A DNA stretch of 64,000 nt from Cetobacterium sp050033475 (GTDB taxonomy: Bacteria > Fusobacteriota > Fusobacteriia > Fusobacteriales > Fusobacteriaceae). A model generated the notes under the pieces. The model was not told the origin of the DNA and made no database searches. It worked only from the letters and a program-made list of their open reading frames with translations. Location of the stretch: NCBI RefSeq assembly GCF_050033475.1, contig NZ_CP188319.1, forward strand, positions 1,116,001 to 1,180,000. The letters are read 5' to 3'. The position numbers were made by a program, and so were the translations under genes. Of the stretch, positions 36,896-45,723 are shown piece by piece. Every line of letters starts with the position of its first letter. Position 1 is the first letter of the stretch.

Positions 36896-36966
36896 AACCA
36901 CCATTGACATGGAGAAATCATTAATCTATAATGATAATAACCATGTGATGGTGGTTATTTTATTTT
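36896..36966 (+). terminator. Long nested-hairpin terminator after typA
   Basis: AACCACCAT (36896-36904) pairs with ATGGTGGTT (36948-36956). Within it CATGG pairs with CCATG, and a third hairpin ATCATTA/TAATGAT lies in the loop. A T-rich run follows. The stacked layout is longer than the other terminators here. Confidence 0.7.
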
Positions 36967-36978
36967 TGAGGAGAGTAT

Positions 36979-37857
36979 ATGAAAAAGATATGGATTTTTA
37001 TATTACTAATTTTTACAATGGTAGGTTGTTCAAATAATAAAAAAATTATAAATTATAATGATATTGAAATTATGTCTGCTATAAATTCTGATAATAGTGA
37101 AATGGTAAATAAAATTTTAAATTCTGGTGTACCTGTGGATTATAGATTTAAAAATGGAGATAGTTTAGTTGGACTAACTTTGAAAAATGATTCTTTAGAA
37201 GTATTGAGAGTATTATTAAAACATAAAATAAATTTAAATGAGCCAATTCCTTCTGTAAAAATATTAGGAACAGATAGCTTAAGTCCTGCTCAAACTCCTA
37301 TTTTCTATGTAAAAAGTTTAGAAGCCTTAAAAATGGTTGTCAATAGCGGTGCAAATATAAATTGTATAAATAGTGAAGGAACTCCATTGCTAACTTATTT
37401 TATAAAATATAAACCAATGGATTATAGTATCTATTTAGTAGAAAATGGAGCAGATTTAAATATAAAGGATAAGGAAGAATGGACTCCTGTATTTTGGGCA
37501 AGTATAGAAGGAAATGAAAAACTATTAAAAATAATGTATCAACAGAATCCTGGAAGTTTTTTATCTAAGGATAAAAAAGGTAATTATCCAATATATTATG
37601 CCTTTGGAGAAGAAAATATTAATAGTCTTTTGGAAGGACAATATAATATAGATGCAAAAAATATTTATGGTGAAAATATTTTAGGAGAAGTATATTTAAA
37701 ATCTGTTGCAAATGGGTACATTTCCTCAGTTGAAAAACTATTTAATTTAGGAATAAATAGAAATTATAAATCCTATGGTGAAAATGCTTTAAATATAGCT
37801 GAAAAATTTGATAATCAATTGATGTATAATTTTTTAAAAGAAAAAGGAGTAAAATAA
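36979..37857 (+). CDS. Ankyrin-repeat lipoprotein
   Basis: 292 residues. The lipobox is MVGC with Cys17. About seven ankyrin-like repeats follow (DNSEMVNKILNSGVPVDYRF, SLEVLRVLLKHKINLNEP, LEALKMVVNSGANINCINSE, YSIYLVENGADLNIKDKEEW). Ankyrin lipoproteins usually bind protein partners; a target cannot be named. It has its own GAGGAG site and lies behind the typA terminator. Confidence 0.82.
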   Translation: MKKIWIFILLIFTMVGCSNNKKIINYNDIEIMSAINSDNSEMVNKILNSGVPVDYRFKNGDSLVGLTLKNDSLEVLRVLLKHKINLNEPIPSVKILGTDSLSPAQTPIFYVKSLEALKMVVNSGANINCINSEGTPLLTYFIKYKPMDYSIYLVENGADLNIKDKEEWTPVFWASIEGNEKLLKIMYQQNPGSFLSKDKKGNYPIYYAFGEENINSLLEGQYNIDAKNIYGENILGEVYLKSVANGYISSVEKLFNLGINRNYKSYGENALNIAEKFDNQLMYNFLKEKGVK

Positions 37858-37930
37858 ATTTAAAAGAAATTAAATTTTGTTTAAGAATAATAAGTATAGA
37901 AGTTAAACTAATTTATTAGGAGGTAAACAA

Positions 37931-38542
37931 ATGTCTTATCCATTTCAATTAAAAAAATTACCATACGAATATACTGACTTAGAACCTTGTATCAGTAAAA
38001 GTACTTTAGAATTTCATCACGATAAACACTTAAAGGCTTACACAGATAATTTTAATAAAGCTATTGAAACTGTTACTGAGGTTCATAATTGTTCTGTGGA
38101 AGATATTTTAAAAAATTTAACTCTTATTCCAGAAAATTTAAGACAGGGTGTCATAAATAATGGAGGAGGAGTTTTCAACCATAATTTTTATTTTGATGGT
38201 TTAACAAAGGAAAAAAATAAAAAAATACCAGAAAGATTAAAATGCCTATTGGAAGAAAATTTTTCCAGTGTTGAATTATTCATTGAGCAATTAAAAAAAG
38301 CTGCCTTAACATACTTTGGATCAGGATGGGCTTGGTTAGTTCAAGATAAAGAGAATGGAAAATTAAAAATAGTAACTACAAGAAATCAAGATACACCTTT
38401 AGGTGAAAATTTAAATCCATTATTAAATTTAGATGTTTGGGAACATGCTTATTATATAGATTATCAAAATAGAAGAGCAGATTATATAGAAGCGTATATG
38501 AACATTATAGATTGGGATGTAGTAGATAGTCGTTTAAAATAA
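37931..38542 (+). CDS. Superoxide dismutase, Fe/Mn family
   Basis: 203 residues. Metal ligands are visible: His in STLEFHHDKH (about 29), His in VFNHNFYF, and Asp and His in DVWEHAYYIDY. It converts superoxide to oxygen and peroxide in the cytoplasm. Iron versus manganese use cannot be decided safely. Position 31 is Asp and the usual second HH of the KHH motif is KHL here. A useful enzyme for an anaerobe facing oxygen; single-gene unit with terminator. Confidence 0.93.
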   Translation: MSYPFQLKKLPYEYTDLEPCISKSTLEFHHDKHLKAYTDNFNKAIETVTEVHNCSVEDILKNLTLIPENLRQGVINNGGGVFNHNFYFDGLTKEKNKKIPERLKCLLEENFSSVELFIEQLKKAALTYFGSGWAWLVQDKENGKLKIVTTRNQDTPLGENLNPLLNLDVWEHAYYIDYQNRRADYIEAYMNIIDWDVVDSRLK

Positions 38543-38549
38543 ATATAAA

Positions 38550-38588
38550 AAAGTCCTCTGAAAAAAATTCAGAGGGCTTTTTTTATAT
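38550..38588. terminator. Bidirectional intrinsic terminator after sod
   Basis: AGTCCTCTGAA pairs with TTCAGAGGGCT (one G-T pair), with A-rich and T-rich flanks; it lies between convergent genes. Confidence 0.85.
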
Positions 38589-40199
38589 AGTTACAATAAT
38601 TGAATTAAAAATATTGTATGTAACAAAACCTGGTTTTGCACCTTTAGGTTTATTAAGATATTTTTTCTTAGTGTAATCTATAGAAATTTTACTTCCAGGA
38701 TTTCCTTTGGACATTTTTCCAGCAAGGGTTGCTATTTTAAATATAGTTTCTTCAGGTGGAAGAATATCGCTTTTTAAAATAATATGTGATCCAGGAACAT
38801 CCTTGGCATGGAACCAATATTCTTCTCTATGGGCTACTTTATTAGTTAAAAAATCATTTTCTAGATTATTTCTACCATAAAAAATAGTATATCCATCAAT
38901 AATTTCAGTACCATAGGAATATTCCTTAGGAAGTTTTTTCTTTTTATTATTTTTTTGTTTAGGTAATTTTAGAAAACCTTCTTGAATCATTTCGTCTTCA
39001 ATATTTTTTAAATTATCTACAGTTTCATTTTTATCTATAAATAATTGTAAACCTTGAAAATAATCTAAATTGTGTTTAAATTCAATCAATCTATTTTTAC
39101 TATATTCTAATCCCTTTTTAGTTTTAGAATATTTTTTATAAATTTTCTCAAGATTCGTTTGAGGTGTACAAAGAGGATCTAAAGGAATGATACACATTTT
39201 ATCATGATAAAAATCATATAATTCAACTTCAGTCATTCCTTTTTTTAAGGAATATAAAGAAGCTGCTAGAATATCTCCCTGTTCTTTATAAACTTCAAAA
39301 TTTTCTCGATCTAAAATTTCTTTTTCAATAGTTTTAATTGTTTTTTCTATTTTTTTAATATTTTTTTTAATAATATTTTCTAGTCTATCTTTTAATAATT
39401 TATATGTATTAGAAAGATTCTTTTTTTCTAGATAAAAATTAATCATTTCTTGAGAATTTTCAAACTCAATAAGGTTATCATATTCCTTAGGATAAATATC
39501 TAAAACAGTTCCTAAAATTAACTCTTTATTCTTGTAAAAAATTCTAGGTTTAATAGAATCATTTATAATTTTTTCAAAAGTTTCAAAGGAGTCTAGATTA
39601 TTATTTAAATATTTACCAATTCCATTTACTTTTTCAATTAATAAATTTTCATTTTTTAATTTAGTAAATTCTTCCTCGTTTAATTCTAAAGGAGATATTT
39701 TAGTATTTAAAGTTGGTAAAATATAGTCAGCTCCTGGGAATAGAAATCTAAAACTATTTTCTTCTATGGAGAATCTTTTTAAAAGATCAATTATTTTATT
39801 ATTTTCATCAACTAAAATTAAATTGGAATGTTTTCCCATAGGTTCAAAGTAAAGTTTAAATAGGTTTACTTTACCTAATTCATTTAGTTTACAGAAATGA
39901 AAGACCATAACTCTATCAAAATTTAATTCTTCTATTTTTAATAAATTTGAATTCAAAATATGTTTTTTTAAATTAAGAGAAAAACTGGTGGTTTCTTCTA
40001 AAAGATTTTCTTCTTTTTTATCAGAAATATATGCTAGGGATAAATTTGGGAAAGCAGATATAACAAAATTAATTTTTCCAAAGGAAAATGTTAGGGCAAG
40101 AGAACTTGTCTGAACAATTTTATTTACTTTTTTGTTAATAAGTAAAGAATTTAATTCTGTTGATATTTTATTTAAGGATATCCCATCTATATATAACAT
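38583..40199 (-). CDS. rqcH: NFACT-family protein (Rqc2/RqcH/FbpA-like)
   Basis: 538 residues. The N-terminal NFACT-N domain begins MLYIDGISLNKISTELN; a central coiled coil (ENIIKKNIKKIEKTIKTIEK) follows. The C-terminal NFACT-R domain has YWFHAKDVPGSHIILKS and GKMSKG. Such proteins recognise peptidyl-tRNA on stalled 50S subunits and add alanine tails in ribosome quality control; older literature calls them fibronectin-binding. The start overlaps the stop of the upstream MarR gene (TAATG). Confidence 0.9.
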   Translation of the reverse strand: MLYIDGISLNKISTELNSLLINKKVNKIVQTSSLALTFSFGKINFVISAFPNLSLAYISDKKEENLLEETTSFSLNLKKHILNSNLLKIEELNFDRVMVFHFCKLNELGKVNLFKLYFEPMGKHSNLILVDENNKIIDLLKRFSIEENSFRFLFPGADYILPTLNTKISPLELNEEEFTKLKNENLLIEKVNGIGKYLNNNLDSFETFEKIINDSIKPRIFYKNKELILGTVLDIYPKEYDNLIEFENSQEMINFYLEKKNLSNTYKLLKDRLENIIKKNIKKIEKTIKTIEKEILDRENFEVYKEQGDILAASLYSLKKGMTEVELYDFYHDKMCIIPLDPLCTPQTNLEKIYKKYSKTKKGLEYSKNRLIEFKHNLDYFQGLQLFIDKNETVDNLKNIEDEMIQEGFLKLPKQKNNKKKKLPKEYSYGTEIIDGYTIFYGRNNLENDFLTNKVAHREEYWFHAKDVPGSHIILKSDILPPEETIFKIATLAGKMSKGNPGSKISIDYTKKKYLNKPKGAKPGFVTYNIFNSIIVTI

Positions 40200-40870
40200 T
40201 ATTTTTCGACCTTTACACCAATAATATTTTTAGCATCTAAAATATTAATTTCTAGTATTGAACCATCATCTCTTTTTAAAACAATTTTATCATCAAATTC
40301 AGATGGAAGAACAGTTAAAATAGAATAATGTTCGATTCCATTATTATAAAAATAATCTAAAACAATAGGAGTTCCTTTTATTTCTACAACTGATACTGTA
40401 GAGTTAATAGGAAACTCAGTTATAGGAACAGGTTTGAAAAATTCTGTTTTATCTTCAAGATTTTTTAGAATTGTTTCAAAAACACCTAGGAAATGCTCTA
40501 AATCTTTAGAATCAATATTTTCAGTTATATTAGTAATAATTTGTTTGTGATAATTATTATGATAATTAAGAGCCTCTAATCCTTTTTTAGAAAGAGAAAC
40601 ATAAACCTTTCTTCTATCAGCATCAGATCTAACTCTTTGTATAAATCCTTTGTCACCTAATTTTGTAACAGCAACTGTAGCAGTCCCCATTGTAATTCCT
40701 AGTCTATCTGCAAGTTCATTCATATTTAATGAATCTTGTCCAATTGCTTCTATAATATGTAACTCAGTATGAGTTAAACATTTAATTCCTCTTTTTAAAG
40801 CTAAATCTTCTGTTTCGTAAAATAGTTTATAAAAATTTTCTAAAACTTCATTAACTTTATTAATATCCAT
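40199..40870 (-). CDS. MarR-type regulator fused to a C-terminal FeoA-like domain
   Basis: 223 residues. Residues about 1-140 are a MarR winged helix (LTHTELHIIEAIGQDSLNMN, ADRLGITMGTATVAVTKLGD, DADRRKVYVSLSKKG). Residues 145-223 form a small SH3-like FeoA-type domain (PINSTVSVVEIKGTPIVLDY to KNIIGVKVE). DtxR-family metal regulators use the same C-terminal add-on, so a metal ligand is possible, but no FeoB is nearby. Encoded four bases after rpe on the same strand. Confidence 0.8.
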   Translation of the reverse strand: MDINKVNEVLENFYKLFYETEDLALKRGIKCLTHTELHIIEAIGQDSLNMNELADRLGITMGTATVAVTKLGDKGFIQRVRSDADRRKVYVSLSKKGLEALNYHNNYHKQIITNITENIDSKDLEHFLGVFETILKNLEDKTEFFKPVPITEFPINSTVSVVEIKGTPIVLDYFYNNGIEHYSILTVLPSEFDDKIVLKRDDGSILEINILDAKNIIGVKVEK

Positions 40871-40874
40871 AATT

Positions 40875-41507
40875 TTACCTCCTCTTTAAAGAATCTATTC
40901 TCTCTTTATAATCCCCAGAGAAAACGTAGGAACCTGCAACAAAAATATTAGCTCCAGCATTGATACAATTATCAATTGTTTTATCTGTGATTCCACCGTC
41001 AACTTGTATATCAATTTTTGAATTTAAATTTCTAATTTCTTTTATTTTTTCTATAGAACTTTCAATAAACTGTTGTCCTCCAAATCCAGGATTAACACTC
41101 ATTACTAAGACCATATCTAAATCCATAATGATATATTTTAAAATATCTATTGGTGTTGCTGGATTTAAAGAAACAGCAGCTTTAACACCAAAGGATTTAA
41201 TTAATTGTATAGTTCTATGTAAATGAACAGTAGATTCTGCATGAACAGTTATAATATCAGCACCAGCTTTAACAAAATCTTCAATATATCTCTCAGGTTG
41301 ATTAATCATTAGATGAACATCAAAAACTAAATTAGTTTTATTTCTGATAGATTTTATAACAGGAGCTCCAAATGTTAAGTTAGGTACAAACATTCCATCC
41401 ATAACGTCAATATGAATATAATCTGCGCCAGCTTTATCAATAGCAATAATCTCCTCACCCAATTTGCTAAAATCTGCTGATAGTATTGAAGGAGCTATTT
41501 TTATCAT
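40875..41507 (-). CDS. rpe: Ribulose-phosphate 3-epimerase
   Basis: 210 residues. TIM-barrel motifs: APSILSADFSKLGEE, HIDVMDGMFVPNLTFG, MSVNPGFGGQ and VDGGI. Interconverts ribulose-5-phosphate and xylulose-5-phosphate in the pentose phosphate pathway. Its start overlaps the rsgA stop by four bases, the common rsgA-rpe arrangement. Confidence 0.96.
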   Translation of the reverse strand: MIKIAPSILSADFSKLGEEIIAIDKAGADYIHIDVMDGMFVPNLTFGAPVIKSIRNKTNLVFDVHLMINQPERYIEDFVKAGADIITVHAESTVHLHRTIQLIKSFGVKAAVSLNPATPIDILKYIIMDLDMVLVMSVNPGFGGQQFIESSIEKIKEIRNLNSKIDIQVDGGITDKTIDNCINAGANIFVAGSYVFSGDYKERIDSLKRR

Positions 41508-42397
41508 ATTCTATTCCACCTTTCATTTTTTAATTTATCATATGTTCTTTTATAAAATTCATAACGTTTTTCCTGTATTTTGTTAGTTTCTACAGCATTT
41601 TTTATTGCACACCCAGGTTCATTTAAATGAATACAATTATTGAATTTACAAGAATCTTCAATTTTAGAAAATTCAGGGAATAAGTCAGCTAACTCACTAG
41701 GAGACTTGATATCAGGTAATTCTACAGAAGAGAATCCAGGAGTATCAATAACATAACCTCCAATTTTCATAGGTAAAAGATTACTATCTCTAGTAGTATG
41801 TTTTCCTGCTCTAAGTCTTTTACTAGTTTCACCAGTAGCTAAAACTTTTTGCTCTTGTAAAATATTTAAGATACTTGATTTTCCAACGCCACTTGGACCA
41901 CCAAAGGCAGTAATACTTCCTTTTATATAAGTTTCTAGTTCTTTTAATCCTTCACCAGTTTCAGTAGAAACTAAAAAGTAAGGAATATCAATTTCTTTTA
42001 AAAAACTAAGATTATTGATAATAGTTTCTTTTTCTTCAGAAGTTAAAAGGTCGATTTTATTAATAACAACAATAGGATCTATTTTATAATAAAAACTATT
42101 TAGAAGTAATATATTTAATCTTTCATAATCCACTAAAGGGTCCTTAGCAGCAAATTGTATAGCAATATAATCAATATTTGCTACAAGTGGTCTAAGGAGA
42201 AGATTTTTTCTTTCTTTAACTTCTGTTATAAAGCCATCTTCATCGAAAATTACGTGATCTCCCACAGTACAATTTTCTCTTTTATCACTACGTTTAAGTA
42301 TACCTCTTAATTTACAAAGATACTCTTTATTATCTATGGTTTTTATATTATAAAAACCTTGAATTTTATTAATAACTATTCCTTCTATTGGAACCAT
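41504..42397 (-). CDS. rsgA: Ribosome small-subunit GTPase RsgA
   Basis: 297 residues. OB fold, then a circularly permuted GTPase: NKIDLLT (G4), GPSGVGKSS (G1), DTPGF (G3). The zinc-binding tail is CKFNNCIHLNEPGC. It checks 30S maturation. The only upstream Met directly abuts AGGAGG without the usual spacer, so translation may be weak or start slightly differently. Confidence 0.95.
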   Translation of the reverse strand: MVPIEGIVINKIQGFYNIKTIDNKEYLCKLRGILKRSDKRENCTVGDHVIFDEDGFITEVKERKNLLLRPLVANIDYIAIQFAAKDPLVDYERLNILLLNSFYYKIDPIVVINKIDLLTSEEKETIINNLSFLKEIDIPYFLVSTETGEGLKELETYIKGSITAFGGPSGVGKSSILNILQEQKVLATGETSKRLRAGKHTTRDSNLLPMKIGGYVIDTPGFSSVELPDIKSPSELADLFPEFSKIEDSCKFNNCIHLNEPGCAIKNAVETNKIQEKRYEFYKRTYDKLKNERWNRI

Positions 42398-42401
42398 CCT
42401 C

Positions 42402-43106
42402 CTATTGACTAACGATTAAATCCACAGCAGTACCTGCTTTAATTTTACTACGGGCACCTATACTTGAATCAATGACAACATTTGAATCTAAGTAATCTGC
42501 TTTTTGATATGTAATATTTCCTAAAGTTAAAGAATTATTATTTAATAATTTTTTAGCTTCATCTAAATCAAGACCTACTAAGTCAGGCATAGAAACTTCT
42601 TTTGAATCATCTACGTCGCTTACAAGAATTGAAATTTTATCTCCTCTTTTTACTCTACTATTGGCACTTGGATTTGTGGCAATGATTGTATTATAAGGTA
42701 AAGGTGAAATTATATAACTTATTTTTTTTATGGTAAGTCCATCTTTTTGAAGAAGCCCTGTGATATCAATTAAGTTTTTACCTACTAAGTCAGGAACTGA
42801 AATTTCATCAGAGCCTTTACTTACCCAAACCTTGATATTACGTCCTTTTTTAACAACTTTAGATGAAGTTGGTTCTTGCATAAAGATCTCCCCTTGAGGA
42901 TAACTGGAAAATTCTTCTCCAGCAACTTGTATATCAAAAACCTTATTTTTATCCATTTGTTTTGTTTCTTCAAGAGTTAAACCTTTAAAGTCTGGTGTAT
43001 AATAATAAAATTCATTGAAATAAATTTTTAAAAAGATATTAAAGGCAAAATAAACAGATGTTAAAAATGCTAAAATGGACAGAAAAATGACTAGAATTTT
43101 TTTCAT
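42402..43106 (-). CDS. PASTA-domain membrane protein (no kinase domain)
   Basis: 234 residues. One membrane segment (about 3-22) and three PASTA repeats: YTPDFKGLTLEETKQM, ISVPDLVGKNLIDITGLLQ and VSMPDLVGLDLDEAKKLLNN. PASTA domains bind muropeptides or cell-wall precursors. In Firmicutes the neighbour of rsgA is a PASTA Ser/Thr kinase (PrkC); here only the PASTA part is present, as if the kinase half were lost. Confidence 0.85.
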   Translation of the reverse strand: MKKILVIFLSILAFLTSVYFAFNIFLKIYFNEFYYYTPDFKGLTLEETKQMDKNKVFDIQVAGEEFSSYPQGEIFMQEPTSSKVVKKGRNIKVWVSKGSDEISVPDLVGKNLIDITGLLQKDGLTIKKISYIISPLPYNTIIATNPSANSRVKRGDKISILVSDVDDSKEVSMPDLVGLDLDEAKKLLNNNSLTLGNITYQKADYLDSNVVIDSSIGARSKIKAGTAVDLIVSQ

Positions 43107-43134
43107 TAATCCTCCTAAAAATTCTCATAAATAG

Positions 43135-43163
43135 TGTTATCAAATATCAATAAAATGATAACA
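43135..43163. promoter_or_regulatory. Inverted repeat in the hpt/PASTA divergent region
   Basis: TGTTATCA (43135-43142) and TGATAACA (43156-43163) form a perfect 8-bp inverted repeat with a 13-base spacer. Further TATCAA/TTGATA copies lie at about 43145, 43187 and the hpt -35. Candidate regulator site; weak. Confidence 0.3.
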
Positions 43164-43190
43164 TAAGAGCCTTAAAATATCAATATTTAC

Positions 43191-43219
43191 TTGATAAATG
43201 GTATGTTAAATGATAGAAT
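43191..43219 (+). promoter_or_regulatory. Promoter for hpt-rsmA
   Basis: TTGATA (43191-43196), 17-base spacer, TAGAAT (43214-43219). Confidence 0.55.
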
Positions 43220-43260
43220 AAAGTGAAATATCATAATTGAAAAGTAAAGTGGGAGGAAGA

Positions 43261-43791
43261 ATGAACTATAAAGAAATTAACGTAGAAGTTATGATTTCGG
43301 CAGAGGAAATACAAAAAAGAATAAAAGAGTTAGCTAGGGAATTAGAAAAAGACTATGCAGGTAAGGAATTAGTATGCGTAGGATTACTAAAAGGATCTAT
43401 AATGTTTATGGCTGACCTTTTAAAAGAAGTTAACTTACCGTTAGTTATGGATTTTATGAAAGTGTCAAGTTATCACGGAGGAAAAGATAGTACAGGTGTA
43501 GTTAAAATATTAAAGGATGTTGATTTAGATATATCTGGAAAAAATATTTTAATAATAGAAGATATTATCGATACAGGACTTACTTTACAATATGTTAAGA
43601 ATTTCTTAGCAAGCAAAAAACCTAATGAAGTTAAAGTTTGTAGCTTATTAGATAAGCCAAGCAGAAGAAAAGTTGAAATGGTTGGAGAATATATAGGATT
43701 TGAGATTCCTGACGAATTCGTATTAGGTTATGGATTAGATTATGATGAGTATTATAGAAACTTACCTTTCGTAGGTAAAGTAAAACAATAA
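43261..43791 (+). CDS. hpt: Hypoxanthine phosphoribosyltransferase
   Basis: ATG 43261 follows GGGAGGAAGA; the frame from 43237 is not needed. 176 residues. LVCVGLLKGSIMFMADL is the N-terminal hood/PPi loop, and the PRPP-binding motif is IIEDIIDTGLT. It salvages hypoxanthine (and guanine) to IMP/GMP. The C-terminal FVLGYGLDYDEYYRNLPFVG matches the family. Confidence 0.95.
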   Translation: MNYKEINVEVMISAEEIQKRIKELARELEKDYAGKELVCVGLLKGSIMFMADLLKEVNLPLVMDFMKVSSYHGGKDSTGVVKILKDVDLDISGKNILIIEDIIDTGLTLQYVKNFLASKKPNEVKVCSLLDKPSRRKVEMVGEYIGFEIPDEFVLGYGLDYDEYYRNLPFVGKVKQ

Positions 43792-43805
43792 AAATAGGAG
43801 GGAAA

Positions 43806-44600
43806 ATGTCCTTTAAACACAAAAAAAAATATGGACAGAACTTCCTTACGGACCAAGATGAAGTCTTAGCTAAAATAATGGAAGTTTCTGGAGTTAGTCC
43901 TGAGGATGAAATAATAGAAATTGGTCCTGGAGAGGGAGCGTTAACTGGGTTACTTTTAGAAGAAGCAGCTAAGGTTACTTGTATTGAAATAGATACTGAT
44001 CTAGAAAAAATATTAAGAAAAAAATATGGTCAAAATGAAAAGTTTAATCTTGTTATGGGCGATGTTTTAGATGTTAATATTGGAGAACTTATAAATAACA
44101 ATGCAAAGGTTGTTGCAAATATACCTTATTATATTACATCACCGATTATCAATAAGATAATAGATAACAGAGATAAAATCACTGAGATGTATATAATGGT
44201 TCAAAAGGAAGTAGCTGAGAGAGTTTGTGCTGATTCTGGTAAGGAAAGAAGTGTATTAACTTTAGCAGTGGAATATTATGGAGAAGCGGAATACTTATTT
44301 ACAATTCCAAAGGCCTTTTTCACACCTATGCCAAAGGTAGATTCAGCTTTTATGTCTATTAAGTTTTATCAAGACAAGAGATATGAAAGTAGAATCACTG
44401 AAGAAGTATTTTTTAAATACGTAAAAGCAGCTTTCTCAAATAAGAGAAAAAATATAGTGAATAACCTAGCAACTTTAGGATATTCTAAGGATGAAGTAAG
44501 AGCTATAATAGCTCAGTTAAATATTTCAGAAAATGAAAGAGCTGAAAATTTAACAATAGAAGAGTTTATTAAACTTGCTGAAATTTGTGAAAACAAATAG
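43806..44600 (+). CDS. rsmA: 16S rRNA dimethyladenosine transferase
   Basis: 264 residues. N-terminal KKKYGQNFLTDQ, SAM site EIGPGEGALTGLL, catalytic NIPYYITSPI, helical C-terminal domain. It dimethylates A1518 and A1519 of 16S rRNA. 14 bases after hpt; ends at an intrinsic terminator. Confidence 0.97.
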   Translation: MSFKHKKKYGQNFLTDQDEVLAKIMEVSGVSPEDEIIEIGPGEGALTGLLLEEAAKVTCIEIDTDLEKILRKKYGQNEKFNLVMGDVLDVNIGELINNNAKVVANIPYYITSPIINKIIDNRDKITEMYIMVQKEVAERVCADSGKERSVLTLAVEYYGEAEYLFTIPKAFFTPMPKVDSAFMSIKFYQDKRYESRITEEVFFKYVKAAFSNKRKNIVNNLATLGYSKDEVRAIIAQLNISENERAENLTIEEFIKLAEICENK

Positions 44601-44614
44601 TAAAAGTTAGTTAT

Positions 44615-44667
44615 TGAGAGGCTGGAAACTAAAATAGGGATTCCTAATTTTAGACAGCCTCCTTTTA
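44615..44667 (+). terminator. Intrinsic terminator after rsmA
   Basis: GAGGCTG (44618-44624) pairs with CAGCCTC (44655-44661). Inner CTAAAAT/ATTTTAG extends the stem and a CTTTT tail follows. Confidence 0.75.
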
Positions 44668-44693
44668 ACTTAAAGGTATTAAGGAGAAAAATT

Positions 44694-44933
44694 ATGCCAA
44701 GTTATGAATTTAAAATAAAAACAAGAAGAGAAGATATTGATTTTATTAATAAAATAATGGAAGCCTATGAGGGAATAGGTGTTGTTCGTACAAAAAATGC
44801 TGATGCAGGGGATTTAACCATAGTTTCAACTTCAGATTTTAAAGAAGATGTAAGAATGATAGTGGAAGATCTAGATAAAAAATGGGTTGTTGCTAAAATT
44901 GTTGCAGAAGGGCCTTGGTCAGGAGAGTTATAA
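44694..44933 (+). CDS. DUF4911-family small protein
   Basis: 79 residues, alpha/beta: YEFKIKTRREDIDFINKIME to VRTKNADAGDLTIVSTSDF. It matches the small DUF4911 family found in Fusobacteria and Firmicutes; function unknown. First gene of the khpA-rimM-trmD cluster, with an AAGGAG site. Confidence 0.75.
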   Translation: MPSYEFKIKTRREDIDFINKIMEAYEGIGVVRTKNADAGDLTIVSTSDFKEDVRMIVEDLDKKWVVAKIVAEGPWSGEL

Positions 44934-44948
44934 TATTTGGAGGTTAAA

Positions 44949-45188
44949 ATGGAAAAATTAGAAAAATTACTACGTTTTGTTATAGAACAATTGGTAGAGA
45001 AGCATGAGGATATAAGAATAGCTTATGATCTAATAGATGATACAGTAACATTTAAGGTTAATGTTGCCCAGGGTGAAATGGGAAAAGTTATTGGAAAAAA
45101 TGGTCTTACTGCTAATGCTATAAGAGGAGTTATGCAAGCAGCTGGAGTTAAAGATAGATTAAATGTAAATGTAGAGTTTTTAGATTAA
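44949..45188 (+). CDS. khpA: KH-domain RNA-binding protein KhpA
   Basis: Start at ATG 44949 (GGAGG upstream); 79 residues. A single KH domain with the GKVIGKNGLTANAIRGVMQA loop. KhpA with KhpB binds RNA and affects cell division in Firmicutes. Position before rimM is conserved across many bacteria (UPF0109/YlqC). Confidence 0.9.
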   Translation: MEKLEKLLRFVIEQLVEKHEDIRIAYDLIDDTVTFKVNVAQGEMGKVIGKNGLTANAIRGVMQAAGVKDRLNVNVEFLD

Positions 45189-45200
45189 TTAGGAGGATAA

Positions 45201-45713
45201 ATGGATTTATTAGTTGTAGCAAAAATATCTGGAACACACCATTTAAAAGGTGCTGTAAAGGTTTTAGCAAATATTGAAAACTTAGAAGTTTTAATTGGAA
45301 CAAAGGCAATGGTAGAGTTACAAAATGGAACTACTAAAATTCTTACTGTAAAAGAAGCATCGGAAATGGTTGGGAAAAAATGGACTATGGAATTTGAAGA
45401 AATTACAAATAAAACAGATGCAGCTTTACTACAAAATGCACTTGTAAAAGTAAGAAGAGATCTATTAGGAATGGATGAAGATGAGTACTTAGTAAACGAT
45501 GTTATAGGAATGAAAGTTTATGAGGAAAATGGAGAATACTTAGGAGATGTTTCAGGAATATTTGAAACAGCAGCACATGATATTTTTGTTGTTGAATCTG
45601 AAGAATTTGAAACAATGATTCCAGATATAGATGTTTTTGTAAAAAATATTGATTTTGAAAATAATAAAATGGTAGTTTCTCTTATAGAGGGAATGAAGGA
45701 AAAAAAGAAGTAA
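45201..45713 (+). CDS. rimM: Ribosome maturation factor RimM
   Basis: 170 residues. KISGTHHLKGAVKVLANIEN starts the N-terminal barrel and NDVIGMKVYEENGEYLGDVS the PRC-barrel domain. RimM helps 30S head assembly with S19. Usual partner trmD follows after ten bases. Confidence 0.95.
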   Translation: MDLLVVAKISGTHHLKGAVKVLANIENLEVLIGTKAMVELQNGTTKILTVKEASEMVGKKWTMEFEEITNKTDAALLQNALVKVRRDLLGMDEDEYLVNDVIGMKVYEENGEYLGDVSGIFETAAHDIFVVESEEFETMIPDIDVFVKNIDFENNKMVVSLIEGMKEKKK

Positions 45714-45723
45714 GGAGAATGCC

